From Taudactylus pleione (Eukaryota; Chordata; Amphibia; Anura; Myobatrachidae), in the NCBI GenBank assembly GCA_031769625.1, contig JAUIMM010000646.1, positions 806,501 through 870,500 of the forward strand: a stretch of 64,000 nucleotides of DNA. Direction: 5' to 3'. How positions within the stretch are numbered: the first letter of the stretch is position 1; the number at the start of each line of letters is the position of its first letter. Under the pieces are notes generated by a model. That model was given only the letters and a program-made list of their open reading frames with translations, made no database searches and was not told the origin of the DNA. Made by a program: the position numbers and the translations under genes. Positions 51,852-64,000 of this stretch are shown in pieces.

Positions 51852-54800
51852 AAGGAATACTACATATACTGCTGTGTAGTAACCAGAGACAAGCACAGGA
51901 CACATACAGTATTGGTAGTACTGTGGGGATGGGGGAGCTATTGGTATAAGGAATACTACATATACTGCTGTGTAGTAACCAGAGACAAGCACAGGACACA
52001 TACAGTATTGGTAGTACTGTGGGGATAGGGGAGATATTGGTATAAGGAATACTACATATACTGCTGTGTAGTAACCAGAGGCAAGCACAGGACACATACA
52101 GTATTGGTAGTACTGTGGGGATAGGGGAGATATTGGTATAAGGAATACTACATATACTGCTGTGTAGTAACCAGAGGCAAGCACAGGACACATACAGTAT
52201 TGGTAGTACTACGGGGATAGGGGAGCTATTGGTATAAGGAATACTACATATACTGCTGTGTAGTAACCAGAGACAAGCACAGGACACATACAGTGTTGGT
52301 AGTACTGTGGGGATAGGGGAGCTATTGGTATAAGGAATACTACATATACTGCTGTGTAGTAACCAGAGACAAGCACAGGACACATACAGTATTGGTAGTA
52401 CTGTGGGGATAGGGGAGCTATTGGTATAAGGAATACTATATATACTGCTGTGTAGTAACCAGAGACAAGCACAGGACACATACAGTATTGGTAGTACTGT
52501 GGGGATAGGGGAGCTATTGGTATAAGGAATACTACATATACTGCTGTGTAGTAACCAGAGACAAGCACAGGACACATACAGTGTTGGTAGTATTGTGGGG
52601 ATGGGGGAGCTATTGGTATAAGGAATACTACATATACTGCTGTGTAGTAACCAGAGACAAGCACAGGACACATACAGTATTGGTAGTACTGTGGGGATAG
52701 GGGAGCTATTGGTATAAGGAATACTACATATACTGCTGTGTAGTAACCAGAGGCAAGCACAGGACACATACAGTATTGGTAGTACTGTGGGGATAGGGGA
52801 GCTATTGGTATAAGGAATACTACATACTGTATACTGCTGTGTAGTAACCAGAGACAAGCACAGGACACATACAGTATTGGTAGTATTGTGGGGATAGGGG
52901 AGCTATTGGTATAAGGAATACTACATATACTGCTGTGTAGTAACCAGAGACAAGCACAGGACACATACAGTATTGGTAGTACTGTGGGGATAGGGGAGCT
53001 ATTGGTATAAGGAATACTACATATACTGCTGTGTAGTAACCAGAGACAAGCACAGGACACATACAGTATTGGTAGTATTGTGGGGATAGGGGAGCTATTG
53101 GTATAAGGAATACTACATATACTGCTGTGTAGTAACCAGAGGCAAGCACAGGACACATACAGTATTGGTAGTACTGTGGGGATGGGGGAGCTATTGGTAT
53201 AAGGAATACTACATATACTGCTGTGTAGTAACCAGAGGCAAGCACAGGACACATACAGTATTGGTAGTACTGTGGGGATAGGGGAGCTATTGGTATAAGG
53301 AATACTACATATACTGCTGTGTAGTAACCAGAGACAAGCACAGGACACATACAGTATTGGTAGTACTGTGGGGATAGGGGAGCTATTGGTATAAGGAATA
53401 CTACATACTGTATACTGCTGTGTAGTAACCAGAGACAAGCACAGGACACATACAGTATTGGTAGTACTGTGGGGATCGGGGAGCTATTGGTATAAGGAAT
53501 ACTACATATACTGCTGTGTAGTAACCAGAGACAAGCACAGGACACATACAGTATTGGTAGTACTGTGGGGATGGGGGAGCTATTGGTATAAGGAATACTA
53601 CATATACTTCTGTGTAGTAACCAGAGACAAGCACAGGACACATACAGTATTGGTAGTACTGTGGGGATGGGGGAGCTATTGGTATAAGGAATACTACATA
53701 CTGTATACTGCTGTGTAGTAACCAGAGACAAGCACAGGACACATACAGTATTGGTAGTATTGTGGGGATGGGGGAGCTATTGGTATAAGGAATACTACAT
53801 ATACTGCTGTGTAGTAACCAGAGGCAAGCACAGGACACATACAGTATTGGTAGTACTGTGGGGATGGGGGAGCTATTGGTATAAGGAATACTACATATAC
53901 TGCTGTGTAGTAACCAGAGACAAGCACAGGACACATACAGTGTTGGTAGTACTGTGGGGATGGGGGAGCTATTGGTATAAGGAATACTACATATACTGCT
54001 GTGTAGTAACCAGAGACAAGCACAGGACACATACAGTATTGGTAGTACTGTGGGGATGGGGGAGCAATTGGTATAAGGAATACTACATATACTGCTGTGT
54101 AGTAACCAGAGACAAGCACAGGACACATACAGTATTGGTAGTACTGTGGGGATAGGGGAGCTATTGGTATAAGGAATACTACATATACTGCTGTGTAGTA
54201 ACCAGAGACAAGCACAGGACACATACAGTGTTGGTAGTACTGTGGGGATGGGGGAGCTATTGGTATAAGGAATACTACATATACTGCTGTGTAGTAACCA
54301 GAGGCAAGCACAGGACACATACAGTATTGGTAGTACTGTGGGGATGGGGGAGCTATTGGTATAAGGAATACTACATATACTGCTGTGTAGTAACCAGAGG
54401 CAAGCACAGGACACATACAGTATTGGTAGTACTGTGGGGATGGGGGAGCTATTGGTATAAGGAATACTACATATACTGCTGTGTAGTAACCAGAGGCAAG
54501 CACAGGACACATACAGTATTGGTAGTACTGTGGGGATGGAGGAGCTATTGGTATAAGGAATACTACATACTGTATACTGCTGTGTAGTAACCAGAGACAA
54601 GCACAGGACACATACAGTATTGGTAGTACTGTGGGGATAGGGGAGCTATTGGTATAAGGAATACTACATATACTGCTGTGTAGTAACCAGAGACAAGCAC
54701 AGGACACATACAGTATTGGTAGTACTGTGGGGATAGGGGAGCTATTGGTATAAGGAATACTACATATACTGCTGTGTAGTAACCAGAGACAAGCACAGGA

Positions 54801-57800
54801 CACATACAGTATTGGTAGTACTGTGGGGATAGGGGAGCTATTGGTATAAGGAATACTACATATACTGCTGTGTAGTAACCAGAGACAAGCACAGGACACA
54901 TACAGTATTGGTAGTATTGTGGGGATAGGGGAGCTATTGGTATAAGGAATACTACATATACTGCTGTGTAGTAACCAGAGGCAAGCACAGGACACATACA
55001 GTATTGGTAGTACTGTGGGGATGGGGGAGCTATTGGTATAAGGAATACTACATATACTGCTGTGTAGTAACCAGAGGCAAGCACAGGACACATACAGTAT
55101 TGGTAGTACTGTGGGGATAGGGGAGCTATTGGTATAAGGAATACTACATATACTGCTGTGTAGTAACCAGAGACAAGCACAGGACACATACAGTATTGGT
55201 AGTACTGTGGGGATAGGGGAGCTATTGGTATAAGGAATACTACATACTGTATACTGCTGTGTAGTAACCAGAGACAAGCACAGGACACATACAGTATTGG
55301 TAGTACTGTGGGGATGGGGGAGCTATTGGTATAAGGAATACTACATATACTGCTGTGTAGTAACCAGAGACAAGCACAGCACACATACAGTATTGGTAGT
55401 ACTGTGGGGATGGGGGAGCTATTGGTATAAGGAATACTACATATACTGCTGTGTAGTAACCAGAGACAAGCACAGGACACATACAGTATTGGTAGTACTG
55501 TGGGGATAGGGGAGCTATTGGTATAAGGAATACTACATATACTGCTGTGTAGTAACCAGAGGCAAGCACAGGACACATACAGTATTGGTAGTACTGTGGG
55601 GATAGGGGAGCTATTGGTATAAGGAATACTACATATACTGCTGTGTAGTAACCAGAGACAAGCACAGGACACATACAGTATTGGTAGTACTGTGGGGATG
55701 GGGGAGCTATTGGTATAAGGAATACTACATATACTGCTGTGTAGTAACCAGAGGCAAGCACAGGACACATACAGTATTGGTAGTACTGTGGGGATATGGG
55801 AGATATTGGTATAAGGAATACTACATATACTGCTGTGTAGTAACCAGAGGCAAGCACAGGACACATACAGTATTGGTAGTACTGTGGGGATGGGGGAGCT
55901 ATTGGTATAAGGAATACTACATATACTGCTGTGTAGTAACCAGAGACAAGCACAGGACACATACAGTATTGGTAGTACTGTGGGGATAGGGGAGCTATTG
56001 GTATAAGGAATACTACATATACTGCTGTGTAGTAACCAGAGACAAGCACAGGACACATACAGTATTGGTAGTACTGTGGGGATGGGGGAGCTATTGGTAT
56101 AAGGAATACTACATATACTGCTGTGTAGTAACCAGAGACAAGCACAGGACACATACAGTATTGGTAGTACTGTGGGGATAGGGGAGCTATTGGTATAAGG
56201 AATACTACATATACTGCTGTGTAGTAACCAGAGACAAGCACAGCACACATACAGTATTGGTAGTACTGTGGGGATGGGGGAGCTATTGGTATAAGGAATA
56301 CTACATATACTGCTGTGTAGTAACCAGAGACAAGCACAGGACACATACAGTATTGGTAGTACTGTGGGGATGGGGGAGCTATTGGTATAAGGAATACTAC
56401 ATATACTGCTGTGTAGTAACCAGAGACAAGCACAGGACACATACAGTATTGGTAGTACTGTGGGGATATGGGAGATATTGGTATAAGGAATACTACATAT
56501 ACTGCTGTGTAGTAACCAGAGACAAGCACAGGACACATACAGTATTGGTAGTACTGTGGGGATAGGGGAGCTATTGGTATAAGGAATACTACATATACTG
56601 CTGTGTAGTAACCAGAGACAAGCACAGGACACATACAGTATTGGTAGTACTGTGGGGATGGGGGAGCTATTGGTATAAGGAATACTACATATACTGCTGT
56701 GTAGTAACCAGAGGCAAGCACAGGACACATACAGTATTGGTAGTACTGTGGGGATAGGGGAGCTATTGGTATAAGGAATACTACATATACTGCTGTGTAG
56801 TAACCAGAGGCAAGCACAGGACACATACAGTATTGGTAGTACTGTGGGGATGGGGGAGCTATTGGTATAAGGAATACTACATATACTGCTGTGTAGTAAC
56901 CAGAGGCAAGCACAGGACACATACAGTATTGGTAGTACTGTGGGGATAGGGGGAGCTATTGGTATAAGGAATACTACATATACTTCTGTGTAGTAACCAG
57001 AGACAAGCACAGGACACATACAGTATTGGTAGTACTGTGGGGATAGGGGAGCTATTGGTATAAGGAATACTACATATACTGCTGTGTAGTAACCAGAGAC
57101 AAGCACAGGACACATACAGTATTGGTAGTACTGTGGGGATGGGGGAGCTATTGGTATAAGGAATACTACATATACTGCTGTGTAGTAACCAGAGACAAGC
57201 ACAGGACACATACAGTATTGGTAGTACTGTGGGGATGGGGGAGCTATTGGTATAAGGAATACTACATATACTGCTGTGTAGTAACCAGAGGCAAGCACAG
57301 GATACATACAGTATTGGTAGTACTGTGGGGATGGGGGAGCTATTGGTATAAGGAATACTACATACTGTATACTGCTGTGTAGTAACCAGAGACAAGCACA
57401 GGACACATACAGTATTGGTAGTACTGTGGGGATAGGGGAGCTATTGGTATAAGGAATACTACATATACTGCTGTGTAGTAACCAGAGACAAGCACAGGAC
57501 ACATACAGTGTTGGTAGTACTGTGGGGATGGGGGAGCTATTGGTATAAGGAATACTACATATACTGCTGTGTAGTAACCAGAGACAAGCACAGGACACAT
57601 ACAGTATTGGTAGTACTGTGGGGATAGGGGAGCTATTGGTATAAGGAATACTACATATACTGCTGTGTAGTAACCAGAGACAAGCACAGGACACATACAG
57701 TATTGGTAGTACTGTGGGGATAGGGGAGCTATTGGTATAAGGAATACTACATATACTGCTGTGTAGTAACCAGAGGCAAGCACAGGACACATACAGTATT

Positions 57801-60800
57801 GGTAGTACTGTGGGGATGGGGGAGCTATTGGTATAAGGAATACTACATATACTGCTGTGTAGTAACCAGAGACAAGCACAGGACACATACAGTGTTGGTA
57901 GTACTGTGGGGATAGGGGAGCTATTGGTATAAGGAATACTACATATACTGCTGTGTAGTAACCAGAGACAAGCACAGCACACATACAGTATTGGTAGTAC
58001 TGTGGGGATGGGGGAGCTATTGGTATAAGGAATACTACATATACTGCTGTGTAGTAACCAGAGACAAGCACAGCACACATACAGTATTGGTAGTACTGTG
58101 GGGATAGGGGAGCTATTGGTATAAGGAATACTACATATACTGCTGTGTAGTAACCAGAGACAAGCACAGCACACATACAGTATTGGTAGTACTGTGGGGA
58201 TGGGGGAGCTATTGGTATAAGGAATACTACATATACTGCTGTGTAGTAACCAGAGACAAGCACAGGACACATACAGTATTGGTAGTACTGTGGGGATAGG
58301 GGAGCTATTGGTATAAGGAATACTACATATACTGCTGTGTAGTAACCAGAGGCAAGCACAGGACACATACAGTATTGGTAGTACTGTGGGGATAGGGGAG
58401 CTATTGGTATAAGGAATACTACATATACTGCTGTGTAGTAACCAGAGACAAGCACAGGACACATACAGTATTGGTAGTACTGTGGGGATGGGGGAGCTAT
58501 TGGTATAAGGAATACTACATATACTGCTGTGTAGTAACCAGAGACAAGCACAGGACACATACAGTATTGGTAGTACTGTGGGGATAGGGGAGCTATTGGT
58601 ATAAGGAATACTACATATACTGCTGTGTAGTAACCAGAGGCAAGCACAGGACACATACAGTATTGGTAGTACTGTGGGGATATGGGAGATATTGGTATAA
58701 GGAATACTACATATACTGCTGTGTAGTAACCAGAGGCAAGCACAGGACACATACAGTATTGGTAGTACTGTGGGGATGGGGGAGCTATTGGTATAAGGAA
58801 TACTACATATACTGCTGTGTAGTAACCAGAGACAAGCACAGGACACATACAGTATTGGTAGTACTGTGGGGATGGGGGAGCTATTGGTATAAGGAATACT
58901 ACATATACTGCTGTGTAGTAACCAGAGACAAGCACAGGACACATACAGTATTGGTAGTACTGTGGGGATGGGGGAGCTATTGGTATAAGGAATACTACAT
59001 ATACTGCTGTGTAGTAACCAGAGACAAGCACAGGACACATACAGTATTGGTAGTACTGTGGGGATAGGGGAGCTATTGGTATAAGGAATACTATATATAC
59101 TGCTGTGTAGTAACCAGAGGCAAGCACAGGACACATACAGTATTGGTAGTACTGTGGGGATGGGGGAGCTATTGGTATAAGGAATACTACATATACTGCT
59201 GTGTAGTAACCAGAGACAAGCACAGGACACATACAGTATTGGTAGTACTGTGGGGATGGGGGAGCTATTGGTATAAGGAATACTACATATACTGCTGTGT
59301 AGTAACCAGAGACAAGCACAGGACACATACAGTATTGGTAGTACTGTGGGGATGGGGGAGCTATTGGTATAAGGAATACTACATATACTGCTGTGTAGTA
59401 ACCAGAGGCAAGCACAGGACACATACAGTATTGGTAGTACTGTGGGGATGGGGGAGCTATTGGTATAAGGAATACTACATATACTGCTGTGTAGTAACCA
59501 GAGGCAAGCACAGGACACATACAGTATTGGTAGTACTGTGGGGATAGGGGAGCTATTGGTATAAGGAATACTACATATACTGCTGTGTAGTAACCAGAGA
59601 CAAGCACAGGACACATACAGTATTGGTAGTACTGTGGGGATAGGGGAGCTATTGGTATAAGGAATACTACATATACTGCTGTGTAGTAACCAGAGACAAG
59701 CACAGGACACATACAGTGTTGGTAGTACTGTGGGGATGGGGGAGCTATTGGTATAAGGAATACTACATATACTGCTGTGTAGTAACCAGAGACAAGCACA
59801 GGACACATACAGTATTGGTAGTACTGTGGGGATGGGGGAGCTATTGGTATAAGGAATACTACATATACTGCTGTGTAGTAACCAGAGACAAGCACAGGAC
59901 ACATACAGTATTGGTAGTACTGTGGGGATAGGGGAGCTATTGGTATAAGGAATACTACATATACTGCTGTGTAGTAACCAGAGACAAGCACAGGACACAT
60001 ACAGTATTGGTAGTACTGTGGGGATAGGGGGAGCTATTGGTATAAGGAATACTATATATACTTCTGTGTAGTAACCAGAGACAAGCACAGGACACATACA
60101 GTATTGGTAGTACTGTGGGGATAGGGGAGCTATTGGTATAAGGAATACTACATATACTGCTGTGTAGTAACCAGAGGCAAGCACAGGACACATACAGTAT
60201 TGGTAGTACTGTGGGGATGGGGAGCTATTGGTATAAGGAATACTACATATACTGCTGTGTTAGTAACCAGAGGCAAGCACAGGACACATACAGTATTGGT
60301 AGTACTGTGGGGATAGGGGGAGCTATTGGTATAAGGAATACTATATATACTTCTGTGTAGTAACCAGAGACAAGCACAGGACACATACAGTATTGGTAGT
60401 ACTGTGGGGATAGGGGAGCTATTGGTATAAGGAATACTACATACTGTATACTGCTGTGTAGTAACCAGAGACAAGCACAGGACACATACAGTATTGGTAG
60501 TACTGTGGGGATAGGGGAGCTATTGGTATAAGGAATACTACATATACTGCTGTGTAGTAACCAGAGACAAGCACAGGACACATACAGTGTTGGTAGTACT
60601 GTGGGGATGGGGGAGCTATTGGTATAAGGAATACTACATATACTGCTGTGTAGTAACCAGAGGCAAGCACAGGACACATACAGTATTGGTAGTACTGTGG
60701 GGATGGGGGAGCTATTGGTATAAGGAATACTACATATACTGCTGTGTAGTAACCAGAGACAAGCACAGGACACATACAGTATTGGTAGTACTGTGGGGAT

Positions 60801-60868
60801 GGGGGAGCTATTGGTATAAGGAATACTACATATACTTCTGTGTAGTAACCAGAGGCAAGCACAGGACA
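51852..60868 (+). repeat. 96-bp satellite/minisatellite array, about 94 copies
   Basis: Unit begins GGAATACTACATATACTGCT and includes GTAGTAACCAGAGACAAGCA, GGACACATACAGTATTGGTA, GTACTGTGGGGATAGGGGAG and CTATTGGTATAA. Copies differ at few sites: GAGACAAG/GAGGCAAG, GATAGGGG/GATGGGGG, CAGTATT/CAGTGTT, CAGGACAC/CAGCACAC, CTGCTGTG/CTTCTGTG. Seven copies have a 5-base insertion (CATACTGTATACTG instead of CATATACTG). TACTACA and TGTAGTA in each unit can form a 7-bp hairpin. Since the period is 32 codons, open frames run for thousands of bases on both strands. These are not genes. Confidence 0.97.
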
Positions 60869-61135
60869 CTTAGGGCCAAGTCTGAGAATGCCAGGTCTCG
60901 TGACTGGGTGTTAAGGCGTGGTAACCAGCATTCTCTGACTAAGTGGCTGGGAGCAGCCAGGGCCACCTCACAGTCCCCCAGAAAAGTCTTTATCCAAATG
61001 ATAACAAGACGACAGCCAATGTTTTCATGTATTACATTTTTGCACACAAGTAATGAAATTCAGGTAAGTAATCAAAATATAGGGGAGGACATTGCCCCAC
61101 AGCAACCAATGATTCTAGCTATAATTTATCTAGAT
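60869..61135. other. Right flank of the array and half MITE
   Basis: Unique-looking DNA to about 61085, then GCAACCAATGATTCTAGCTA, one arm of the GTTGCCCATAGCAACC-type MITE. Confidence 0.4.
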
Positions 61136-61327
61136 CAGTGGTTCTCAAACTCGTCCTCAGGACCCCACACATGTCACATTTTCCAGGTCACCCAGGTGTA
61201 GTCATTACTCACTGACACATTTTAAAAGATCCACAGGAGCTAATTATTTCACTTGTGATTCTGGGAGGAGACCTGGAAAACATGAACTGTTTGGGGTCCT
61301 GAGGACCGAGGAGTCTGAGAACCTGTG
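61136..61327. mobile_element. hAT-type MITE (CAGTGGTTCTCAAACTCG)
   Basis: Inverted ends CAGTGGTTCTCAAACTCG and TCTGAGAACCTGTG with matching TCCTCAGGACC / GGTCCTGAGGA. Flanks ATCTAGAT and ATCTAGTA agree at six of eight positions, fitting an aged 8-bp duplication. It sits in the middle of another MITE. Confidence 0.72.
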
Positions 61328-61749
61328 ATCTAGTACATTCTATAAAACGACAGCTATAAACGGTTTGTTTGCTGCGGGAAACACCTCCTCCTATCATCGT
61401 TATAAGGTTTGGCACATCTCCCCAAAGATGTCTAATCTTATGCTAAATTTCTAGTACAGCTTTGACCTCACACAAAATTTCATTATTTTCTCACCCCTCC
61501 ATAACACCCCCCCTACCAGATCCTTAGCTACAAGTATAGGCAAAATAGCTAAAATGAGGAGTTGTTAAATACCCTGCAGAGTTTGTATTTTACTCTATTA
61601 TGTGTTTTTTCCTTATACTAGCAAATACAGTATTGCCTGATGAGTACGCATGACAGCGTAAACATCGGTAACATCGAGAACCATCGACCACATTAGCATA
61701 ATAGTGGTTGACCAGACCTTGCGCAGGATCTTGGCAACTTCCTGTGTGC

Positions 61750-62046
61750 ACGGAGTCTCATCACTGCGTGCTTCGCCACACTGGCTTAATTATGGACGCC
61801 CCTAAAACGGAGTCCCAACGCACAGGCAGGCCTGCGTTCGCCCGACCACCCCGTCACTACCCACAAACGGCACTTCCTGTCAATCATTAACTGAAGGCGT
61901 CTGCGTACACGCTGCATGTAGTCTACTTATGCTTACCCCATTGAACTGGCTAGTTCGCGCATGCACAGTGCGATGCATGCGCAGTACGGAAATGTCGGCC
62001 AAGTACGTGCATCCTCTCCTGTGCGTTGCTTGCTGAATCAGCCCCT
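61750..62046. mobile_element. Truncated GGGCCTGATTCAG-family right arm
   Basis: CACAAACGGCACTTCCTGTC, GGCTAGTTCGCGCATGC and GCTTGCTGAATCAGCCCC follow the right arm of 10321-11252 in order. The left end is missing. Confidence 0.55.
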
Positions 62047-62733
62047 CTGTTCCTCTATTACATGATTAATGTGAACTCACGTAAAATGATGCATACAATT
62101 TATACTTCATTTGAGGTGTCCTTAATATCAATGTTCTTATTCAATCCCTATCATTAAAGACTCCTCCTAATTCATTTTAGGAAACCAGCCCTCCCTGCCC
62201 TGGCATAATCACACAGGACTGCTTACACTCACTTGGCTTTTGTCCGGTGTTGCGATCCGGAGAGCTGACAGTTACAGGCATAGAAGCCAATAAACCCTGT
62301 ACATAGGAACCAACACATTATACAGGCTAAAATCTATGTTACTTGCTGTTCTCTATGTTCCCTAGTCTGCTAATTCCATAGAGGTCAGTGTAATGCCATG
62401 TTGGATAATTCCTTCTCGCTAAGCATAAGCATTCATTTGCCAAAGGACTTGTTGCTTTTTATGTGCATTATTAATACAGGTGACCGAATCTTATGCAGTG
62501 TGTAACTCCAGCAGGTTTTTCTTTTTTATTATTTGCAGAAATTAATTTATGGGCCAGATTTAAACTGAACGTAATTAGTAAAGGGCATGCCCTAAGCATA
62601 AATATATGATGTTAGCCTAGAAGGTGACAGAAAAGTGCCACATGGCTGGTGCACTAAGACGGAAGGCTAGGTTTGTCTATATGGTCCGAAATTTCGACAG
62701 TGAAAAAAGTTTCTTCTTTTCAACCTTAATAAT
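62047..62733. other. Intergenic, nothing recognised
   Basis: AT-rich, no family, frame or RNA recognised. Confidence 0.4.
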
Positions 62734-62735
62734 GC

Positions 62736-62737
<2 letters not shown>

Positions 62738-62810
<73 letters not shown>
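62738..62810. repeat. Compound (TA)n(CA)n microsatellite
   Basis: About 20 TA units followed by about 16 CA units. Confidence 0.95.
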
Positions 62811-62814
<4 letters not shown>

Positions 62815-63039
62815 ATTTATTTTCAGGAGATTCAATTGCCTGCAATTTGATACCGCAATGTTTGGTGGTGCACATCACAGGAGAATGCGCTACAGTAGCA
62901 CTGCTAAATTTCCTGCACAGGGGAAATTGGAATGAGACTGGGCACATAGTGCTTTCATCCAACCATTCTGGGGGAACTTACTTGCTATTGCTTACAATTT
63001 CATTTCTCCCATATAATTATAAATATGTGGTCATTATGT

Positions 63040-63235
63040 AGACATTCAGAATGTCAGCATGGCGAGAATGTCAACGGTGAAAATGTCAACAATTTGAATA
63101 TCGACCGTCACAATGATGGGGGTTAAATACTGTAAAACGCTATGCCGACCGTCGACATGCACACTGTCTACATGATGACCCCGTCGACATTCAGACCATG
63201 TTGATATTCTGGTGTCGACATTTTGTATCACACTC
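63040..63235. repeat. GTCGAC-rich repeat remnant
   Basis: AGAATGTCAACGGTGAAAATG, ATATCGACCGTCACAATGAT, GCCGACCGTCGACATGCACA, CCCGTCGACATTCAGACCAT. Inverted AATGTC / GACATT pairs suggest an old foldback. Confidence 0.45.
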
Positions 63236-63389
63236 AATTATAATGCAGCCACTAAAAAGGCTCTAGCCAAATCCCAGGGACTAATTACAAACATTTTGTA
63301 ACATAATTTAAGCAACCTTCATTTTCAACTCAATTCCCCTTCAGCTTCCACTGGATTTCAGAAAAGAGCATCAGAAACCGGCAGGTTCA

Positions 63390-64000
63390 TTTTTAAATTA
63401 TACAATTTAATTGCATTTTATACATTGTTTCACATATGGAAACAAAGTTTCAATATCACGGGGTGTTCGCCCACCTTTGATTTCCGTTAAGCAAATAGGA
63501 CATATTTTGTGATGAAGATTTACACTGTTCAGTTCACACTTTAATTCATCATTTGCACAGATTCTAACAGTCCAGCTGGATGATATATACATACACTCAA
63601 GCCATTCAACATGATAAAATGTGAGTTACATACACGCAATGTAGTGAACTTGTCCATGCCATTTATATACATATTTGCATATCTTCACCCTTCAAAGCTA
63701 CCAGACACGTTCAACACTTTGCTCTGCAATGGTTGATTAAGTCTGGCAACGAAAAGTTTAAATTCAGAACATTTACCATCCAATTTCAGATAGATATGTA
63801 TAAACAATAACAAAAAAAATAAAACAAAATAATAATAAAAAAAAAAGAAAAAAAAAAGGTGCATTTATCAAAGCCATCCGCTTCCTCCAACCAACTACAT
63901 CGCATAAATTTGTCTTGTGCAAATCTATTTCAAAAGAACACTGGCATTAAATAAAGAGTAAGAAAAAAAAACAAAACACAAATGACAGACAATTTTGTGC
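63390..64000 (-). other. Possible 3' UTR of a convergent minus-strand gene
   Basis: Repeat-free, AT-rich, with T tracts on the minus strand (63805-63860, 63965-63980) and ATTAAA near 63403-63410 read on the minus strand that could be a poly(A) signal. In mammals RICTOR lies next to OSMR in convergent orientation, so a RICTOR 3' UTR would be expected here. I recognise no RICTOR coding sequence; this is inference from synteny. Confidence 0.25.

Noticed and set aside
54563..60193. Open frame of 1876 codons on the minus strand, with others of 880, 560, 527, 409 and 399 codons
   Set aside because: Frames through the 96-bp tandem array. They stay open only because the period is a multiple of three, and there is no start context, conserved domain or splice structure.
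61637..61670. CTGATGAG followed by a 5-bp stem (TACGC/GCGTA), like a hammerhead ribozyme core
   Set aside because: The required GAAA after stem II is absent (AAC instead) and stems I and III are not evident.
63407..63592. Minus-strand frame with KICPICLTE, reminiscent of a RING finger start
   Set aside because: Only one C-x2-C pair is followed by no proper RING spacing, and the frame is 61 codons in UTR-like sequence.

Overview
The window is vertebrate nuclear DNA, most likely from a frog with a large, repeat-rich genome. The main evidence is a split gene with GT-AG introns whose encoded protein matches the oncostatin M receptor (OSMR), set among DIRS retrotransposons, L1- and L2-like LINEs, hAT elements and many foldback MITEs, a mix typical of amphibians. 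No bacterial-type operons, CRISPR arrays or tRNA genes were seen. Species cannot be named from the sequence.

Positions 2106-40672 (+ strand): twelve exons of osmr, from the second half of the ligand-binding cytokine-receptor module to the stop codon. They encode the WSxWS motif (14891-14905), three membrane-proximal fibronectin III domains (each split over two exons), a transmembrane helix, a box 1 JAK-binding motif and a short tail with a YRPQ STAT3-type docking motif. Intron phases agree at every junction. The signal peptide, first domains and promoter lie upstream of the window.

The introns are packed with mobile elements. Intron 2252-12230 holds a nearly complete DIRS retrotransposon (2901-8840) with inverted terminal repeats, gag, RT/RNase H/methylase and tyrosine recombinase regions and a perfect internal complementary region; its RT frame is broken by one base. 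Intron 21877-32937 holds a three-layer nest: a hAT-type element (22300-30686, 8-bp duplication) containing an L1-like LINE (23564-30500), itself interrupted by a foldback element (28958-29540). A family of foldback elements with GGGCCTGATTCAG-like ends and 3-bp target duplications occurs about a dozen times. One copy (17894-20192) contains a minisatellite and a 0.9-kb near-perfect palindrome.

Positions 40673-51851: intergenic, with MITEs, a minus-strand DIRS remnant (44857-45570) and L2-like LINE remnants, one interrupted by a hAT MITE.

Positions 51852-60868: a 9-kb array of about 94 copies of a 96-bp unit. Because 96 is divisible by 3, it produces very long but meaningless open frames on both strands.

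Positions 60869-64000: more nested MITEs, microsatellites, and an AT-rich stretch (about 63390-64000) that could be the 3' UTR of a convergent minus-strand gene. RICTOR is the syntenic expectation next to OSMR, but this is inference only.
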